In this document: one piece after another, positions 43,876 to 54,356 of the stretch
Layout: the number at the start of each line of letters is the position of its first letter
Numbering within the stretch: the stretch's first letter is position 1
From: JBDHRG01 sp039807445
GTDB taxonomy: Bacteria > Pseudomonadota > Gammaproteobacteria > Competibacterales > Competibacteraceae
Length of the DNA stretch: 56,474 nt
Assembly (NCBI GenBank): GCA_039807445.1
Contig: JBDHRG010000003.1
Coordinates: 1 to 56,474, forward strand
Reading direction: 5' to 3'
Notes under the pieces: generated by a model
Told to the model about the DNA's origin: nothing
The model's input: only the letters and a program-made list of their open reading frames with translations
The model's database searches: none
Program-made: the position numbers and the translations under genes

Positions 43876-44790
43876 ATGATCAAGCAACGCACGCTGAAGA
43901 ATGTGATCCGCGCCACCGGCGTGGGGCTGCACACGGGTGAAAAGGTCTACCTGGCGCTGCGCCCGGCCCCGCCCGAGGCCGGCATCGTGTTCCGCCGCGT
44001 CGACTTGCCCACCCCGGTCGAGATCCGGGCGACTCCGGACAATGTCGGCGACACCCTGCTCTCGACCACGCTGGTCAAGGGCGATGTGCGTATCTCGACG
44101 GTCGAGCACCTGCTGTCGGCCTTCGCCGGGCTGGGCATCGACAACGCCTACGTCGACGTGAGCGCCGCCGAGGTGCCGATCATGGACGGCAGCGCCGGCC
44201 CCTTCGTGTTCCTGATCCAGTCGGCGGGCATCGAGGAGCAGGCTGCGCCGAAGCGCTTCATCCGCATCAAGCGCGCCGTCGAAGTGCGCGACGGCGACAA
44301 GTGGGCTCGCTTCGAGCCGTTCGGCGGCTTCAAGGTCGGCTTCACGATCGACTTCGACCACCCGGTGTTCCGCAGCCGTAACCAGAGCGCCGAGATCGAC
44401 TTCTCGACCACCTCGTTCGTCAAGGAGGTCGCGCGCGCGCGCACCTTCGGCTTCATGCACGAGATCGAGTACCTGCGCGAACGCAAGCTGGCCCTGGGCG
44501 GCAGCCTCGACAACGCGGTCGTGGTCGACGAGTACCGCGTGCTGAACGAAGACGGCCTGCGCTACGAAGACGAGTTCGTCAAGCACAAGATCCTCGACGC
44601 GATCGGCGACCTCTATCTGCTCGGTCGCAGCCTGATCGGCGCCTTCAAGGGCTACAAGTCGGGCCACGCGCTGAACAACCAGTTGCTGCGCACGCTGCTC
44701 GCTGAGCGCTCGGCCTGGGAAGAAGTCAGCTTCACCGACGAGCGCCAGGCGCCGATCTCGTACCTGCAGCCGGCCCAGGTCGCGCGCTGA
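43876..44790 (+). CDS. lpxC: UDP-3-O-acyl-N-acetylglucosamine deacetylase
   Basis: 304 residues. It carries out the committed step of lipid A synthesis. Zinc ligands are His in STVEHLLSAFAGLG and His/Asp in FVKHKILDAIGDLYLLG; other family marks are ATGVGLHTGEKV and EVPIMDGSAGPFV. GGGGGAAT-type ribosome site before the ATG. It has its own promoter candidate and is followed by a 246-base gap before secA. Confidence 0.98.
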   Translation: MIKQRTLKNVIRATGVGLHTGEKVYLALRPAPPEAGIVFRRVDLPTPVEIRATPDNVGDTLLSTTLVKGDVRISTVEHLLSAFAGLGIDNAYVDVSAAEVPIMDGSAGPFVFLIQSAGIEEQAAPKRFIRIKRAVEVRDGDKWARFEPFGGFKVGFTIDFDHPVFRSRNQSAEIDFSTTSFVKEVARARTFGFMHEIEYLRERKLALGGSLDNAVVVDEYRVLNEDGLRYEDEFVKHKILDAIGDLYLLGRSLIGAFKGYKSGHALNNQLLRTLLAERSAWEEVSFTDERQAPISYLQPAQVAR

Positions 44791-44800
44791 TCCGAGTACC

Positions 44801-44860
44801 GTGAAGCGTCGGAGGCGAAGCGTGATGTGGCTGCATCGCGCTCGGCGTCTGACGCTTCAC
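44801..44860. repeat. 60-base imperfect palindrome between lpxC and secA
   Basis: Two 27-base arms (44801-44827 and 44834-44860) match at about 22 positions around a TGGCTG loop; the outer ten bases GTGAAGCGTC and GACGCTTCAC are perfect. It begins ten bases after the lpxC stop. No T-run follows. It resembles a REP-type or dispersed hairpin element and may stabilise the lpxC mRNA end. Confidence 0.7.
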
Positions 44861-45036
44861 GCCATCAGCGTGGCGCGCCACATCGCCCTCGACCCGATCC
44901 CTGATCGCTGATTCCCCATCCCCCATTCCCGTCGGTTATCATCGGCCGCTGCTCCGCCGTCCGGCGGCGATTCCGTGCCGCGCCTGCGCGCCCCGCGAAG
45001 GCCGCGTGCGCCCCTGTCCGCAGAAGGCCCGACCCG
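44861..45036. other. non-coding leader region of secA
   Basis: About 176 bases without a gene; I see no secM-like reading frame. It holds a CCCATCCCCCATTCCC run (44910-44930) and TATCAT (44937-44942), a possible -10 without a good -35. The remaining leader is GC-rich and could fold. The secA ATG at 45037 has only a weak ribosome site (GAAGG). Confidence 0.4.
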
Positions 45037-47748
<2,712 letters not shown>

Positions 47749-47828
47749 GGCACTCCGTCACCTCAGGCGCCTGACACCCCCCGCGGAGGAGGGAAGGGCG
47801 CCGTAGCGCCGATACTGGAGATCTGTCG

Positions 47829-49058
47829 ATGCCGGTGAATCTGCTGCCGCCCGCTCCGGACAGCCTCAAGCCCGTCGCGGGCGTGCGCCTGGGCGTGGCC
47901 GAGGCCCAGGTCCGCAAGCCCAACCGCAAGGACCTGCTGGTGATCGAACTGCCCGTCGGCGCGCGCGTCGCCGGCGTGTTCACGCAGAACCGCTTCTGCG
48001 CCGCCCCGGTGCAGCTGTGCCGGGCGAGCCTGGCATCCGGTCAGCCGATCCGCGCGCTGGTGGTCAACACCGGCAACGCCAACGCTGGTACCGGCGACGA
48101 GGGCCTGGCCCGCGCGCGCCGGGTGTGCGAGCTGCTGGCGGCGCGGCTCGGCTGCACGCCCGCGCAGATCCTGCCGTTCTCGACCGGCGTGATCATGGAG
48201 CCGCTGCCGGTCGAGCGCATCGAAGCCGGGCTGCCGGCGTGCCTGTCGAACCTCGGCGAAGCGAACTGGGAAGCCGCCGCCGAAGCGATCATGACCACCG
48301 ACATCGTCGCCAAGGGCAGCTCGCGGCAAGTCGAGGTCGGCGGCAAGACGCTCACCGTCACCGGTATCGCCAAGGGCTCGGGGATGATCCACCCGAACAT
48401 GGCGACCATGCTCGGCTACATCGCCACCGACGCCGCGATCGAGCAGGGGCTGCTGCGGCGCATGCTCGGGCGCATCGCCGATGTCTCGTTCAACCGCGTC
48501 ACCGTCGACGGCGACACCTCGACCAACGACTCCTTCGTGCTGATCGCCGCCGGCACCGGCGGCGCGCCCGAGATCGCGTCCGAAGCCGACCCGGCGTTCG
48601 CGCCGCTGTACGCCGCGGTCGAATCGCTCGCCATCGAGCTGGCGCAGGCGCTGGCGCGCGACGGCGAAGGTGCGACCAAGTTCGTCACCATCGCCGTGTC
48701 CGGCGGCCGCGACGGCGACGAGTGCCTCAAGGTCGGCAAGGCCATCGCGCATTCGCCGCTGGTCAAGACCGCGCTGTTCGCCTCCGACCCCAATCTCGGC
48801 CGCCTGCTGGCGGCGATCGGCTACGCCGGCATCGCCGATCTCGACGTGTCCGGCATACGCCTGTGGCTCGGTGAAGTGCTGGTGTCGGAGCACGGCGGCC
48901 GCGCGGCGTCGTACGTCGAGGCCGAGGCCGCCAGGGTGATGGCCGAGCCCGAGATCACGATCCGCGTCGACCTCGGCCGCGGCGATGCCGCCGAAACCGT
49001 CTGGACCTGCGATTTCTCCTACGACTACGTCAGGATCAATGCGGAATACCGGAGTTAA
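47829..49058 (+). CDS. argJ: bifunctional ornithine acetyltransferase / N-acetylglutamate synthase
   Basis: 409 residues. The precursor cleaves itself between Ala and Thr in HPNMATMLGYIATDA, giving an N-terminal nucleophile Thr at about 193. The oxyanion region VNTGNANAGTG and the FNRVTVDGDTSTNDSF segment are present. It recycles the acetyl group in arginine synthesis. It stands between secA and the Nudix-ThiE gene, as in other betaproteobacteria. Confidence 0.97.
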   Translation: MPVNLLPPAPDSLKPVAGVRLGVAEAQVRKPNRKDLLVIELPVGARVAGVFTQNRFCAAPVQLCRASLASGQPIRALVVNTGNANAGTGDEGLARARRVCELLAARLGCTPAQILPFSTGVIMEPLPVERIEAGLPACLSNLGEANWEAAAEAIMTTDIVAKGSSRQVEVGGKTLTVTGIAKGSGMIHPNMATMLGYIATDAAIEQGLLRRMLGRIADVSFNRVTVDGDTSTNDSFVLIAAGTGGAPEIASEADPAFAPLYAAVESLAIELAQALARDGEGATKFVTIAVSGGRDGDECLKVGKAIAHSPLVKTALFASDPNLGRLLAAIGYAGIADLDVSGIRLWLGEVLVSEHGGRAASYVEAEAARVMAEPEITIRVDLGRGDAAETVWTCDFSYDYVRINAEYRS

Positions 49059-49148
49059 GGCGCGAGGCGCGAGGCACGGGGCACGAGGAGGAAGCGACGA
49101 TTCGATGGAATCCACTCGCACCTCGCATCTCGCGCCGCGTGCCTTGCC
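49058..49148. repeat. long imperfect hairpin of GAGGCGC/GAGGTGC units, entering a coding region
   Basis: Left arm about 49058-49088 (repeated GGCGCGAGGC, GGCACGAGG) and right arm about 49115-49148 (CTCGCACCTCGCATCTCGCG and onwards) match at about 23 of 31 positions. The right arm covers the first codons of the Nudix gene and encodes RTSHLAPRALP. A related element lies at 52947-53029; their right-arm cores agree at 18 of 22 bases. Confidence 0.7.
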
Positions 49149-50109
49149 GATCCACGTCACCGCCGCCGCGCTGGTCGACGCCGCGGGGCGGGTGCTGGTG
49201 ACGAGGCGCCCGGCGCACAAGCACCAGGGCGGGTTGTGGGAATTTCCCGGCGGCAAGCTCGAGGCGGATGAAACGGTCGAGGCGGCGCTGGCGCGCGAGC
49301 TGCACGAAGAGCTCGGCGTCACGCCGCGCGCCTGCCGGCCGCTGATCCGCATCCGTCACGACTATCCGGACAGGTCGGTGCTGCTCGAGGTCTGGCGCGT
49401 GGGCGCCTGGGACGGCGAGCCGCACGGCCGCGAAGGCCAGCCGCTGGACTGGCGCCTGCCCGAGGCGATGGACCCGGCCGAGTTCCCGGCTGCCGACGTG
49501 CCGATCATCACCGCGCTGCGTCTGCCCGACGCCTGCCTGGTCACGCCCGAGCCGGGCGCCGATCACGACGCCTTCCTGGCGCGGCTGGAGGCGGCGCTCG
49601 CACGCGGCGTGCGCCTGGTGCAGCTGCGCGCCAGGACGCTGGACCAGGCCGCGCTCGCGGCACTGTACCGCCGCGCGCACGCGCTGACGGCGCCGCGCGG
49701 CGTACCGCTGCTGCTCAACGCTGCGCCCGAGCTCGCGCGCGCGCTCGATGCCGATGGCGTGCACCTGAGCGGTGCCGAACTCGCCCGGACCGATGCGCGC
49801 CCGCTGCCGCCCGGATGGCGGGGGCGAGCGCGCTGGGTCGGCGCCTCGTGTCACGACGCCGCCCAGCTCGCACGCGCCGCGGCAATCGGCGCCGACTTCG
49901 CGCTGCTCGGCCCGGTGCAGCCGACCGCGAGCCATCCGGGGCAGCCGGCGCTCGGCTGGGATGCCTTCGCGCGGCTGGCCGGGGCTGCGCGGATCCCGAT
50001 CTACGGGATCGGCGGTCTGTCAGCCGCGGACCGGGACACGGCCTGGGCCCACGGCGCGCAGGGCATCGCCGCGATCCGCGGGCTGTGGGAGGCCGATGGT
50101 GCAAGCTAG
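49105..50109 (+). CDS. Nudix hydrolase (MutT-like) fused to a ThiE-like domain
   Basis: 334 residues. The Nudix domain has a perfect 23-residue box at 50-72 (G-x5-E-x7-R-E-L-x-E-E-x-G-V) after HKHQGGLWEFPGGKLEAD, as in MutT, which removes 8-oxo-dGTP. Residues about 145-334 resemble thiamine-phosphate synthase: RLVQLRARTLD, VGASCHDAAQLARA, GADFALLGPVQPTASHPG and PIYGIGGLS. Such fusions are known in beta- and gammaproteobacteria; the role of the second domain is unclear. The first 15 residues come from a repeat element, so the true start may be debated; the ATG at 49105 is the best available. Confidence 0.9.
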   Translation: MESTRTSHLAPRALPIHVTAAALVDAAGRVLVTRRPAHKHQGGLWEFPGGKLEADETVEAALARELHEELGVTPRACRPLIRIRHDYPDRSVLLEVWRVGAWDGEPHGREGQPLDWRLPEAMDPAEFPAADVPIITALRLPDACLVTPEPGADHDAFLARLEAALARGVRLVQLRARTLDQAALAALYRRAHALTAPRGVPLLLNAAPELARALDADGVHLSGAELARTDARPLPPGWRGRARWVGASCHDAAQLARAAAIGADFALLGPVQPTASHPGQPALGWDAFARLAGAARIPIYGIGGLSAADRDTAWAHGAQGIAAIRGLWEADGAS

Positions 50110-50584
50110 CCGGTGGCTGCGGATCGCGGCGATCGGGTCGGCTGCCATCGCGCTCGGACTCGTGCTCGGCTACGCCGCGCCGCGGTTGAAAGCGTCGCTG
50201 TCGCTGCCGGTACCGTCGGTGACGCTGCATGCGGACCCCGCGTGCACGCCGGTCGGCGTGGGGTGTTCGGCCGACGGCGAGCGCTTGTCGATCGCACTGT
50301 ACCTGGGGCAGTCGCTCGCGCCGCTGGTCGCGTTCCCGGTCGAGGTCGACTTCGACGGCCTGCTCGCCGGCGGGGTGTCGGCGGTCGCCGTCGAGTTCGC
50401 GATGAGTGGCATGGAGATGGGCATCAACCGCGTCGTCCTGCAGCGTCAGCCCGGCGGCGGTTGGCGCGGTCGCGGCCTCTTGCCCGCGTGCAGCACCGGG
50501 CGCATGGATTGGCGCGCACGCGTGTCCGCCGAAACCAGCGACGGCCGCTATGCCGGCGACTTCGCGCTGCTGCTGGAGCCCTGA
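50096..50584 (+). CDS. small membrane-anchored periplasmic protein, FixH/YtkA-like pattern
   Basis: About 162 residues from the ATG at 50096, which overlaps the end of the Nudix gene by 14 bases; a GTG at 50099 is an alternative. One N-terminal membrane helix (about 8-28, LRIAAIGSAAIALGLVLGYA) precedes a periplasmic domain. The stretch FAMSGMEMGINRVVL, then GRGLLPACSTGRMDWRARV, recalls small Met-rich periplasmic domains of the FixH/YtkA type. I do not recognise a specific family. It is convergent with zapD. Confidence 0.75.
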   Translation: MVQASRWLRIAAIGSAAIALGLVLGYAAPRLKASLSLPVPSVTLHADPACTPVGVGCSADGERLSIALYLGQSLAPLVAFPVEVDFDGLLAGGVSAVAVEFAMSGMEMGINRVVLQRQPGGGWRGRGLLPACSTGRMDWRARVSAETSDGRYAGDFALLLEP

Positions 50585-50621
50585 TCGGCTCCCCCGGCCG
50601 GAGCACCGTTCCCCGGAAGGC

Positions 50622-51392
50622 TCAAAGCACGCAGCACGCCAGCTGGAAGCCGACGTCTTCGTCGGTCTGATAGGGGCGGCGCGCCGGGTCGGGCTGGCAC
50701 AGGAAGCGGATCGAGAAGCGGTGGCGGCCGCCGCTGATCTCCGGGAACGCGCCGGCATCGGGCCTCAGCGCGACGCGCACCAGCTGGTTCGGCGCGGCGC
50801 TGTCGAGCAGCAGCTGGTAGAAGCCCGCCTGCGCGATCAGCGGTGCCGGGTCGGCGGCTGCGCGCACCAGGCGCAGGATCAGCGCCACCGCGCGGCGCAC
50901 CGCTGTCAGCGGCTCCAGCCACAGTGCCAGCTGCTGCTGGCGTACCTCGGGCTCGCGCTGCAGCCAGTGGTGCAGCGCCGGCAGGTCGAAGCGGCAGGTG
51001 CCGCCGGGGATGCTCGAGCGCTGGCGCAGCGCGGCGAGAAAATCCATCTGCCGCACGTCTTCGATCGCGCGGCTGTCGAGCGCGTGCACCTCGGCGATGG
51101 TGTCGCCGAGCTCGGTCAGCGTGGTCGCCAGCGCCCGGGCATCGGTGCCGGCTGCGCCGCGCAGGCGGTTGATGGTGGTGGCGTGGCGCTCGAGCTCCTT
51201 GATCAGCTCCGAGCGCAACTCGTTGCGCCCCAGCAGGCTCAGCACTTCGATCAGGCCGGCGAGCGCGGCGCGGCTGTCCCATTCGCTGAAGCCGGCGCAG
51301 GCGTGGTCGATCTGTGCGAACAGGAACTCGAGGCGCAGCAGCGTGCGGATGCGCTCGTTGAGGGGCTGTTCGTACCAGACGGCTGTTTTCAC
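50622..51392 (-). CDS. zapD: cell division protein ZapD
   Basis: 256 residues from the GTG at 51392, chosen because the family starts just before a YEQPLNERIRTLLRLEFLF segment; longer upstream starts would add unrelated sequence. The protein is mostly helical with a C-terminal beta domain and bundles FtsZ filaments through the FtsZ C-terminal peptide. Its partner ftsZ is encoded about 7 kb away. It follows coaE; the yacG gene that often comes next is not present in this gap. Confidence 0.94.
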   Translation of the reverse strand: MKTAVWYEQPLNERIRTLLRLEFLFAQIDHACAGFSEWDSRAALAGLIEVLSLLGRNELRSELIKELERHATTINRLRGAAGTDARALATTLTELGDTIAEVHALDSRAIEDVRQMDFLAALRQRSSIPGGTCRFDLPALHHWLQREPEVRQQQLALWLEPLTAVRRAVALILRLVRAAADPAPLIAQAGFYQLLLDSAAPNQLVRVALRPDAGAFPEISGGRHRFSIRFLCQPDPARRPYQTDEDVGFQLACCVL

Positions 51393-51480
51393 GCGGCGGC
51401 CCTGCTTCCCCGAAAGAGGCCCTATTGTGGTCCACCCCGCCGCCAGGGGCAAACCAGGGAGGAGGCTGTTCCTCACGATT

Positions 51481-52104
51481 TCACGGGGCGAAGCGGCCTT
51501 CACGCGCCAGGGTCAGATAGCGCGCGTGCAGCTCGGCGACGCGCGCCTCGAGCGTCGCGCGGTCGGCGTCGTTGACCAGCACGTCGTCGGCGCAGGCGAG
51601 GCGCTCGGTGCGGCTCGCCTGCGCAGCGATGATCGCCTGCGCCAGCGGCTCGTCGACGCCATCGCGCGCCATCACCCGCGCGAGCTGCAGGGGCTCGGGC
51701 GCGTCGACCACCAGGATGCGATCGACCATCGCCTTCATGCCGCCCTCGACCAGCAGCGGCACCACCAGCAGGCAGTAAGGCGCATCGAGCGCTTCGATGC
51801 GTGCGTGCGCGAGCTGGCGGATGCGCGGGTGGGTGATCGACTCGAGCCTCCGGCGCGCCACCGGGTCGCCGAACACCCGCTCGCGCATCTTCGCACGGTC
51901 GAGCGTGCCGTCGGCATCGAGCATTTCAGCGCCGAAGGCGGCGGCGATTTCGGCCAGCGCCGGCGCGCCCGGTGCCACCACGTCGCGTGCCAGGCGGTCG
52001 GTGTCGATCACCGGCACGCCGAGCCGGGCGAAGGCATCGCTCGCCGCCGTCTTGCCGCTGCCGATGCCGCCGGTCAGCCCCAGCACCCAGGTTCTGTCGA
52101 TCAC
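51481..52104 (-). CDS. coaE: dephospho-CoA kinase
   Basis: 207 residues. P-loop GLTGGIGSGKTAASDAFARLG at the N-terminus, then VIDTDRLARDVVAPG and the lid region. It phosphorylates dephospho-CoA in the last step of coenzyme A synthesis. The start overlaps the pilD stop by ATGA (52101-52104), so this metabolic gene is read as part of the pilBCD run, a frequent arrangement. Confidence 0.97.
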   Translation of the reverse strand: MIDRTWVLGLTGGIGSGKTAASDAFARLGVPVIDTDRLARDVVAPGAPALAEIAAAFGAEMLDADGTLDRAKMRERVFGDPVARRRLESITHPRIRQLAHARIEALDAPYCLLVVPLLVEGGMKAMVDRILVVDAPEPLQLARVMARDGVDEPLAQAIIAAQASRTERLACADDVLVNDADRATLEARVAELHARYLTLAREGRFAP

Positions 52105-52946
52105 AGCCCGGCGCTCCGCAGGTAGAAGGCGTTGATGTCATGGCCCCACAGCGCCGTGATCGCGCCCGCCGCCGCCAGGAAGGGGCCGAACGGCAGCGGT
52201 TGCGCGCGCTCGTGACGGCGCGCGGCGATCAGCGCCACGCCGACCACGGCGCCGACCAGCGACGACAGCAGCACGATCGCCGGCAGCATCTGCCAACCCT
52301 GCCAGGCCCCGAGCATCGCTAGCAGCTTGAAGTCGCCGTAGCCCATGCCTTCGCGTCCGGTGGCGAGCCGGAAAGCCTGGTACACGCTCCACAGCGTCAG
52401 GTAGCCGGCCATCGCGCCGATCACCGCGTCGGCGAGCGGCACGGTGACGCCGGCGAGCGCGAACAGCAGCCCCAGCCACAGCCACGGTTGCGTGATCGCA
52501 TCCGGCAGCAGCTGGGTGCGCAGGTCGATCACCGCTAGTGCCAGCAGCGCCCAGCCGAGCAGCATCGTCGCGCCCGCCCGGGGACCGAGGCCGAAACGCC
52601 ACAGTGCAGCCGCCGCGACCAGCGCGCCGCCGAGCTCGACCAGCGGGTAGCGGCCCGGGATCGCCGCGCCGCAGGCGCGGCAACGACCGCGCTGAGCCAG
52701 CCAGCTGAGCAGCGGCACGTTCTCGGCCGCGCGCAGGCGGTGGCCACAGGCCGGGCAGTGCGAGCGTGGCCACGCCAGGTCGAAGCGCGCGGCGGGGATT
52801 TCGGCGCCGCAGTCGCGTTGCCACGCGCGTTCGAGCATCAGTGGCAGGCGGTGGATCACCACGTTCAGGAAGCTGCCGACCACCAGCCCGAACACGGCGG
52901 CAGCGGCGTAGGCGAACGCGGGGGAAGCAGCGAAGGCGTCCAGCAT
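52101..52946 (-). CDS. pilD: type IV prepilin peptidase / N-methyltransferase
   Basis: 281 residues from the ATG at 52946. Membrane protein with the zinc-binding cytosolic loop Cys64, Cys67, Cys89 and Cys92 (CPACGHRL, CRACGAAI) and the aspartic-protease residues Asp141 (VIDLRTQLLPD) and Asp205 (GMGYGDFKLLA). It cleaves and methylates type IV pilins and related pseudopilins. No pilin gene lies in the window. A long hairpin separates it from pilC. Confidence 0.96.
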   Translation of the reverse strand: MLDAFAASPAFAYAAAAVFGLVVGSFLNVVIHRLPLMLERAWQRDCGAEIPAARFDLAWPRSHCPACGHRLRAAENVPLLSWLAQRGRCRACGAAIPGRYPLVELGGALVAAAALWRFGLGPRAGATMLLGWALLALAVIDLRTQLLPDAITQPWLWLGLLFALAGVTVPLADAVIGAMAGYLTLWSVYQAFRLATGREGMGYGDFKLLAMLGAWQGWQMLPAIVLLSSLVGAVVGVALIAARRHERAQPLPFGPFLAAAGAITALWGHDINAFYLRSAGL

Positions 52947-53029
52947 GGAGGTGCGAGGTGCGAGGTGCGGGTACGGGTGCGGAGTGTGTCGTGTTTTGCT
53001 CGTGCCTCGCAACTCGCTCCTCGTCCCTC
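52947..53029. repeat. long imperfect hairpin of GAGGTGC units between pilC and pilD
   Basis: Left arm about 52947-52976 (three GAGGTGC units in tandem) and right arm about 52999-53029 (CTCGTGCCTCGCAACTCGCT and onwards) match at about 22 of 30 positions. The right-arm core agrees with that of the element at 49058-49148 at 18 of 22 bases. It fills the whole gap between the pilC stop and the pilD start and could reduce read-through or protect pilC mRNA. Confidence 0.7.
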
Positions 53030-54258
53030 TAGACGACCGACCCCAGCTTGAAGATCGGCAAGTACATCGCCACCACCAGGCTGCCGACCAGCACGGCCAG
53101 GATCACCATCACCGCCGGCTCGATCAGCGTGGTCAGCGTGCTGATGGTGCTGTCGAGCTCTTCCTCGTAGAAGTCGGCGACCTTGGCGAGCATCTCGGCG
53201 AGCGAGCCGGCTTCCTCGCCGATCGCGACCATCTGCACCACCATGTCCGGGAACAGCGCGGTCTGGCGCATCGCGAAGTGGAGCTGCTGGCCGGTCGAGA
53301 CGGCATCGCGCATCTCCAGCACCGCACGCTCGAACACCACGTTGCCGGTGGCGCCGGCGACCGCGCGCATCGCCTCGATCAGCGGTACACCGCCGCCGAA
53401 CATCGTCGCCAGCGTGCGTGCGAAGCGGGCGTTGGCCGCTAGCCGCACGATGTTGCCGATCACCGGCAGCCGCAGCGTCAGCCGGTCGAACCATTCGCGC
53501 ACGCGCGGCGAGCGCCGGTGCGACCCCACGCCGAGCAGCACCGCGAACGTGAGGCCGCCGAGCATCGCCCACCACCAGGCCTGCACCAGCTGCGACACGC
53601 CGATCACGAAGCGCGTGAACGCCGGCAGGTCGGCGCCGAAACCCTGGAACAGCGATTCGAACTGCGGGATCACGAAGATCAGGATGAACGCCGTCACCAG
53701 CACCGCGACGAACAGCACGATCGCCGGGTAGAACAGCGCCTTGCGCACCTTGGCGCGCAGGGTTTCCGACTTCTCCTGGTAGACGGCGATCTTGTCGAGC
53801 ATGCGCTCGAGTGCACCGGCTTCCTCGCCGGCGTGCACCAGGCTGCGGTACAACTCGTCGAACTGGCGCGGGTGCTTGCCCAGCGCGGCGGCGAGCGGGG
53901 TGCCGCCCTCGACATCGACCTTGACGGCACGAACGATGTCGCGCAGCCGTGTGTTGCGGATGCCGTTGCCGATGGTGTCGAGCGACTGCACCAGCGGCAC
54001 GCCGGCGGCGATCATCGTGTGCAGCTGGCGGCTGAACAGCATCAGGTCGCGCGGACGGATGCGGCTGGCCATCGAGAGCAGCGGTTTCGGCTTGCGCTTG
54101 ACCCGCAGCGGGGTGATGCCCTGGCGGCGCAGCTCGGCGCGCACCAGCGAGTCGGTCGGCGAGCGCAGCTCGCCGCGCACGCGCTTGCCGCGTCGGTCGG
54201 TGCCCTCCCAGACGTACACCAGCTCTTCGGCGAGCGCCCTGCTTGCGAGTTTGGCCAC
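53029..54258 (-). CDS. pilC: type IV pilus inner-membrane platform protein
   Basis: 409 residues from the GTG at 54258, preceded by AGGAC. Two T2SSF domains, each with conserved GxPL and GEEAG-type motifs (MIAAGVPLVQSLDTIG with VHAGEEAGALERML, and MFGGGVPLIEAMRAV with VAIGEEAGSLAEML) and three membrane helices in all. It couples the PilB motor to pilus assembly. It lies between pilB and pilD. Confidence 0.96.
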   Translation of the reverse strand: MAKLASRALAEELVYVWEGTDRRGKRVRGELRSPTDSLVRAELRRQGITPLRVKRKPKPLLSMASRIRPRDLMLFSRQLHTMIAAGVPLVQSLDTIGNGIRNTRLRDIVRAVKVDVEGGTPLAAALGKHPRQFDELYRSLVHAGEEAGALERMLDKIAVYQEKSETLRAKVRKALFYPAIVLFVAVLVTAFILIFVIPQFESLFQGFGADLPAFTRFVIGVSQLVQAWWWAMLGGLTFAVLLGVGSHRRSPRVREWFDRLTLRLPVIGNIVRLAANARFARTLATMFGGGVPLIEAMRAVAGATGNVVFERAVLEMRDAVSTGQQLHFAMRQTALFPDMVVQMVAIGEEAGSLAEMLAKVADFYEEELDSTISTLTTLIEPAVMVILAVLVGSLVVAMYLPIFKLGSVV

Positions 54259-54356
54259 GATTGCAGTCCTGTCCTGGGGTCGGCGCCTATGGCCGCTTCG
54301 ATGCACGGTTCGTCGTCCCTCGCCCCCTGTCGCACCCTGCCGGGAAGAGGGGGTGA

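Noticed and set aside
44732..44926. A 64-codon minus-strand frame in the lpxC-secA gap, considered as a secM or small-protein gene
   Set aside because: It overlaps the 3' end of lpxC and the palindrome, has no signal or arrest motif, and lies on the wrong strand for secM.
49061..49104. A longer start for the Nudix-ThiE gene reading through the left repeat arm
   Set aside because: It would only add low-complexity Ala/Arg/Gly residues encoded by the repeat and has no ribosome-binding site.
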